This document shows, one piece after another, positions 61,792-64,000 of a stretch of DNA of 64,000 bases. Source of the DNA: Sthenelais limicola (taxonomy: Eukaryota; Annelida; Polychaeta; Phyllodocida; Sigalionidae); assembly GCA_942159475.1 (NCBI GenBank), contig OW804094.1, positions 55,858,966 to 55,922,965 on the forward strand. The letters are read 5' to 3'. Each line of letters opens with the position of its first letter. The stretch's first letter is position 1. A program made the translations under genes and the position numbers. The notes beneath the pieces are model-generated. The model ran no database searches, had not been told where the DNA came from, and worked only from the letters and a program-made list of their open reading frames with translations.

Positions 61792-62183
61792 TAATTGTGG
61801 GTGGAAGGAATTATGTCTAGTAAATTGTACTGGACCAATAGTAAATAACATGAGGCTAGAATGGCTGTCTTAACGGCCAAAAATCGGTGTTGCCAGATGA
61901 AATATTTGTTTTTACATATGGCGAACAAGTATGTTCTTGTTTTATTCGTTTTTCGAGGCAAAAAAAATGTATGTACTCAGCTATAACTAATCGAGAAGTC
62001 GTTGTAATATCGATGAAATGTCACATAAGATCAGACACTTGAAGAATTAACATACATGTATTAATTGCTTAAATGGATAATGTTTTTTGTATTGATAGTT
62101 AAATGTCTTTTTCACTTGGGGATGAGACGTATCACAGTTGTGAATATCTGCCAATAAAATTGTTTAAAAAAAAACAAAAAAAC
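60943..62183 (+). mobile_element. 5'-truncated LINE copy with poly(A) tail
   Basis: RT fragment, then about 320 bases without homology, then a 3' end with ATCTGCCAATAAAATTGTTT and an A-rich tail (62165-62183). The last 60 bases match the tail of the minus-strand copy ending near 21979, so both belong to one family of CR1/Jockey-like LINEs. Confidence 0.65.
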
Positions 62184-62483
62184 GATGTGTAGTTCCTTCT
62201 TCAGCAGCTTGATAAGTTTACCTTATTTTCTATAAGGGTAACGGCGGGAAGAAATGGAATCTAAATTCCATATGCCAGTTGACCCATTTGTTGAACATGT
62301 ATACCTTAAGACAAATATAAGATGTTTCAATTCGATTCAATTCAATTGCAGCACCACAATGTTGCCACATTTGCATACAAATGATGATTGTCCTCATGTA
62401 CTGTTTGGGTACCGTTTGTGAACAGTCACATCCAAATGTTACACAAATGTTCAAAAAACGTTACATTTCTCCCTGGCTAATGT

Positions 62484-63600
62484 GACCAGTAGACAAGTAA
62501 TTTAAAGGGGTGTCTCCACTCGTTGCAGTAATCTCTGTGTTTGGTCTTCGCTTGGTCTGCGTTTCAAACTCTGCGATTCTATCAAGATTATGTTATAGTG
62601 GCAGGTCAAACGCAGAGCTTACCGCAGCGTCATTAAAAGGTCTCATGATTGCGACAGAGACTGCGACTGGACACTTTGTGACAACCGCTTCTGAAAGAAG
62701 CTGCCCATCGGCAGGATCTCTACCCACAATGACGTTACTCCCGCCATTACGGGTCATCACGCATATATAGAGAGATGTGATACTTATCCCCCTGTTTGCC
62801 CACACGATCGTGCTCCCCCGCGTATTTTACCTGCAATGATGACACTCTAAAGAAGTTTTCCTCGCCATTTTGACTGGAATCGATACATCAATTGTGTATA
62901 TCAACGAAGATATAAGCAGATTTAGCCACCAGAAAGATGCATAGAACGTTTGAATGTGGCACCATTCCCGCCCCATGCTACTCATATGTACCACTGCTGC
63001 CCGCCCTCGCCACCCATGCTTGTACACCTCCCATACACACACACACACCCACAACTCTCCCAGCACAGTTGGTCATGCCTCGGCAGAGGTGTGACCAACA
63101 AGTGAAATTAGACACTAAAACAAATGCGCTGAGGGTGTGTGTGTGGGCGGGGGGAGGGGGGGAGAATGGGACGGCTGGGTGGAGGGGAGTGCGTCTGTAA
63201 ATGTTTTTCTTTATTCATATAACATAATATTAACCATAGCAAACCCTACACAAATCCCAATACCTCGCGGTTATACTCTGGACTTCTAGCGACCTCAGTG
63301 GCGGCACCTATGTTGCCGTCTCGGGAACTCTCCTGAGATTTGGGGCAGTCGCACCTACCGTTCCCGGTTGGGGCAACATAGAGAGAGCTTGCCGGTATAT
63401 TCCATCTAACTTTTTAAAATCACATGTCACGAACAGTTCCAGTCCCGCCATCCCCTCCCCCCGACTATAACCCTACTGCTTATACAAGGCCGTTGTCCAC
63501 AGAGCTGTAGAATAAACGATTTCGGCCACTTTTCACCACTACACATGGGTTGGCCCTACTCATATCACTAGCAAAGTTCAGCCATCCAGCTACAACCAAT
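62484..63600. other. Non-coding stretch with G-rich patch
   Basis: No gene recognised. A G-rich run at about 63138-63190 (several GGGG blocks) has the composition of a G-quadruplex former. Confidence 0.45.
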
Positions 63601-63602
63601 TC

Positions 63603-63885
63603 TATAGCGTAGGGCCTAGAGCACTGGACTCCCAATCTGAAGGTTCAGGGCTCGCACCTCGCCTGGGCCCGTCAGCTTTTTTTTTTTCATCCTATACTTG
63701 GTTGGCCGTGTAGGGCTGTACACGGCGGGGACGGGACGGAGGCGGGGACGGAGGGTGGCTTTTGCACTGGGTGCTGGGGGACGGGGAAGGCTGGCGATTT
63801 GAAAAACAAAATATCCATAATAATGTTTCAACCGCCTAAATATACCTAAATTACATTCGCCCAGCGCCGACTAGCAGCCGCCTAC
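63603..63885 (+). mobile_element. tRNA-derived SINE, copy 2
   Basis: The tRNA-like head is TATAGCGTAGGGCCTAGAGC, then ACTGGACTCCCAATCTG, then B box GGTTCAGGGCTC (63642-63653). A T-run and TTTCATCCTATACTTG follow, then the conserved hairpin (63705-63726), GC-rich GGGACGGGACGG, GGGTGGCTTTTGCACTGGG, GAAAAACAAAATATCCATAA and finally GCAGCCGCC. The order and much of the sequence match copy 1 on the opposite strand. Confidence 0.75.
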
Positions 63886-64000
63886 TCTTCTGGACCATCA
63901 ACACCCTTCCGATTTTTCCCTGGGAAAAAGTCAAAATGACTTTATTGACAATCAAATCTGGTGCACAGACAGAATAGCGTCCAACGAAGGTACTATACAG

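Larger units (their letters stand above)
59337..62477. mobile_element. 3.1 kb inverted-repeat element containing LINE fragments
   Basis: The left end is TGCCCAGGGAGAA (59337) and the reverse-complemented right end is GCCAGGGAGAAAT (62477), with TAAT on both sides as a possible target duplication (59333-59336, 62478-62481). The left terminus is partly duplicated in tandem with a period of about 121 bases (59341 and 59462). The interior contains two reverse-transcriptase fragments that are best read as later LINE insertions. Confidence 0.45.

Noticed and set aside
1..64000. CRISPR arrays, operons, phage or bacterial genes
   Set aside because: No regularly spaced repeats with unique spacers and no bacterial gene organisation; the window is animal nuclear DNA.

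Overview
This is a 64 kb window of AT-rich animal nuclear DNA, most likely from a marine invertebrate. The evidence is the lack of operon-like gene packing, long gene-poor stretches full of decayed transposons, microsatellites and homopolymer runs, tRNA-derived SINEs, CR1/Jockey-type LINE tails and a tyrosine-recombinase retrotransposon. The species cannot be named from the sequence. No host protein-coding gene or exon could be supported; every convincing coding sequence belongs to a mobile element.

The centrepiece is an apparently intact Ngaro/PAT-like (DIRS-order) retrotransposon on the minus strand at 5743-10464. It carries gag, reverse transcriptase-RNase H and a tyrosine recombinase, bounded by split direct repeats in the order A1-genes-B1-A2-B2. 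The repeat copies differ at one base in 236, so the insertion looks young. Gag and RT lie in the same frame, separated by one TGA stop followed by C, which suggests stop-codon readthrough. The recombinase overlaps the end of RT by about 200 bases in another frame.

Region by region: 1-5.7 kb holds small hairpins and old repeats. 5.7-10.5 kb is the Ngaro-like element, possibly nested in an old 7.7 kb inverted-repeat element. 10.5-21 kb is mostly unassigned DNA with hairpins, one copy of a dispersed 400 bp repeat and a hAT-like fragment. 21.9-24.1 kb has a truncated LINE end and an inverted-repeat transposon containing another LINE fragment. 26.3-27.1 kb is a further long inverted repeat. 28.1-29.6 kb is an LTR with the start of a gag region on the minus strand. 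29.8-30.7 kb holds a second copy of the 400 bp repeat. 30.7-39 kb is nearly featureless apart from a 92 bp palindrome. 39.4-41.2 kb is an inverted-repeat element plus a LINE/SINE tail. 41-48 kb is mostly empty. 48-51.8 kb is a nest of repeats: an inverted repeat family, a tRNA-derived SINE, a hAT-like segment, and a 129 bp insertion with a hammerhead-ribozyme-like fold flanked by a 16 bp target duplication. 57.4-58.5 kb has a MITE-like segment and a tRNA-like sequence. 59.3-62.5 kb is a 3.1 kb inverted-repeat element containing two LINE reverse-transcriptase fragments. The window ends in a second copy of the SINE.

The main open questions are the gag-RT readthrough stop, the hammerhead-bearing insertion, and the new SINE family with its conserved internal hairpin.
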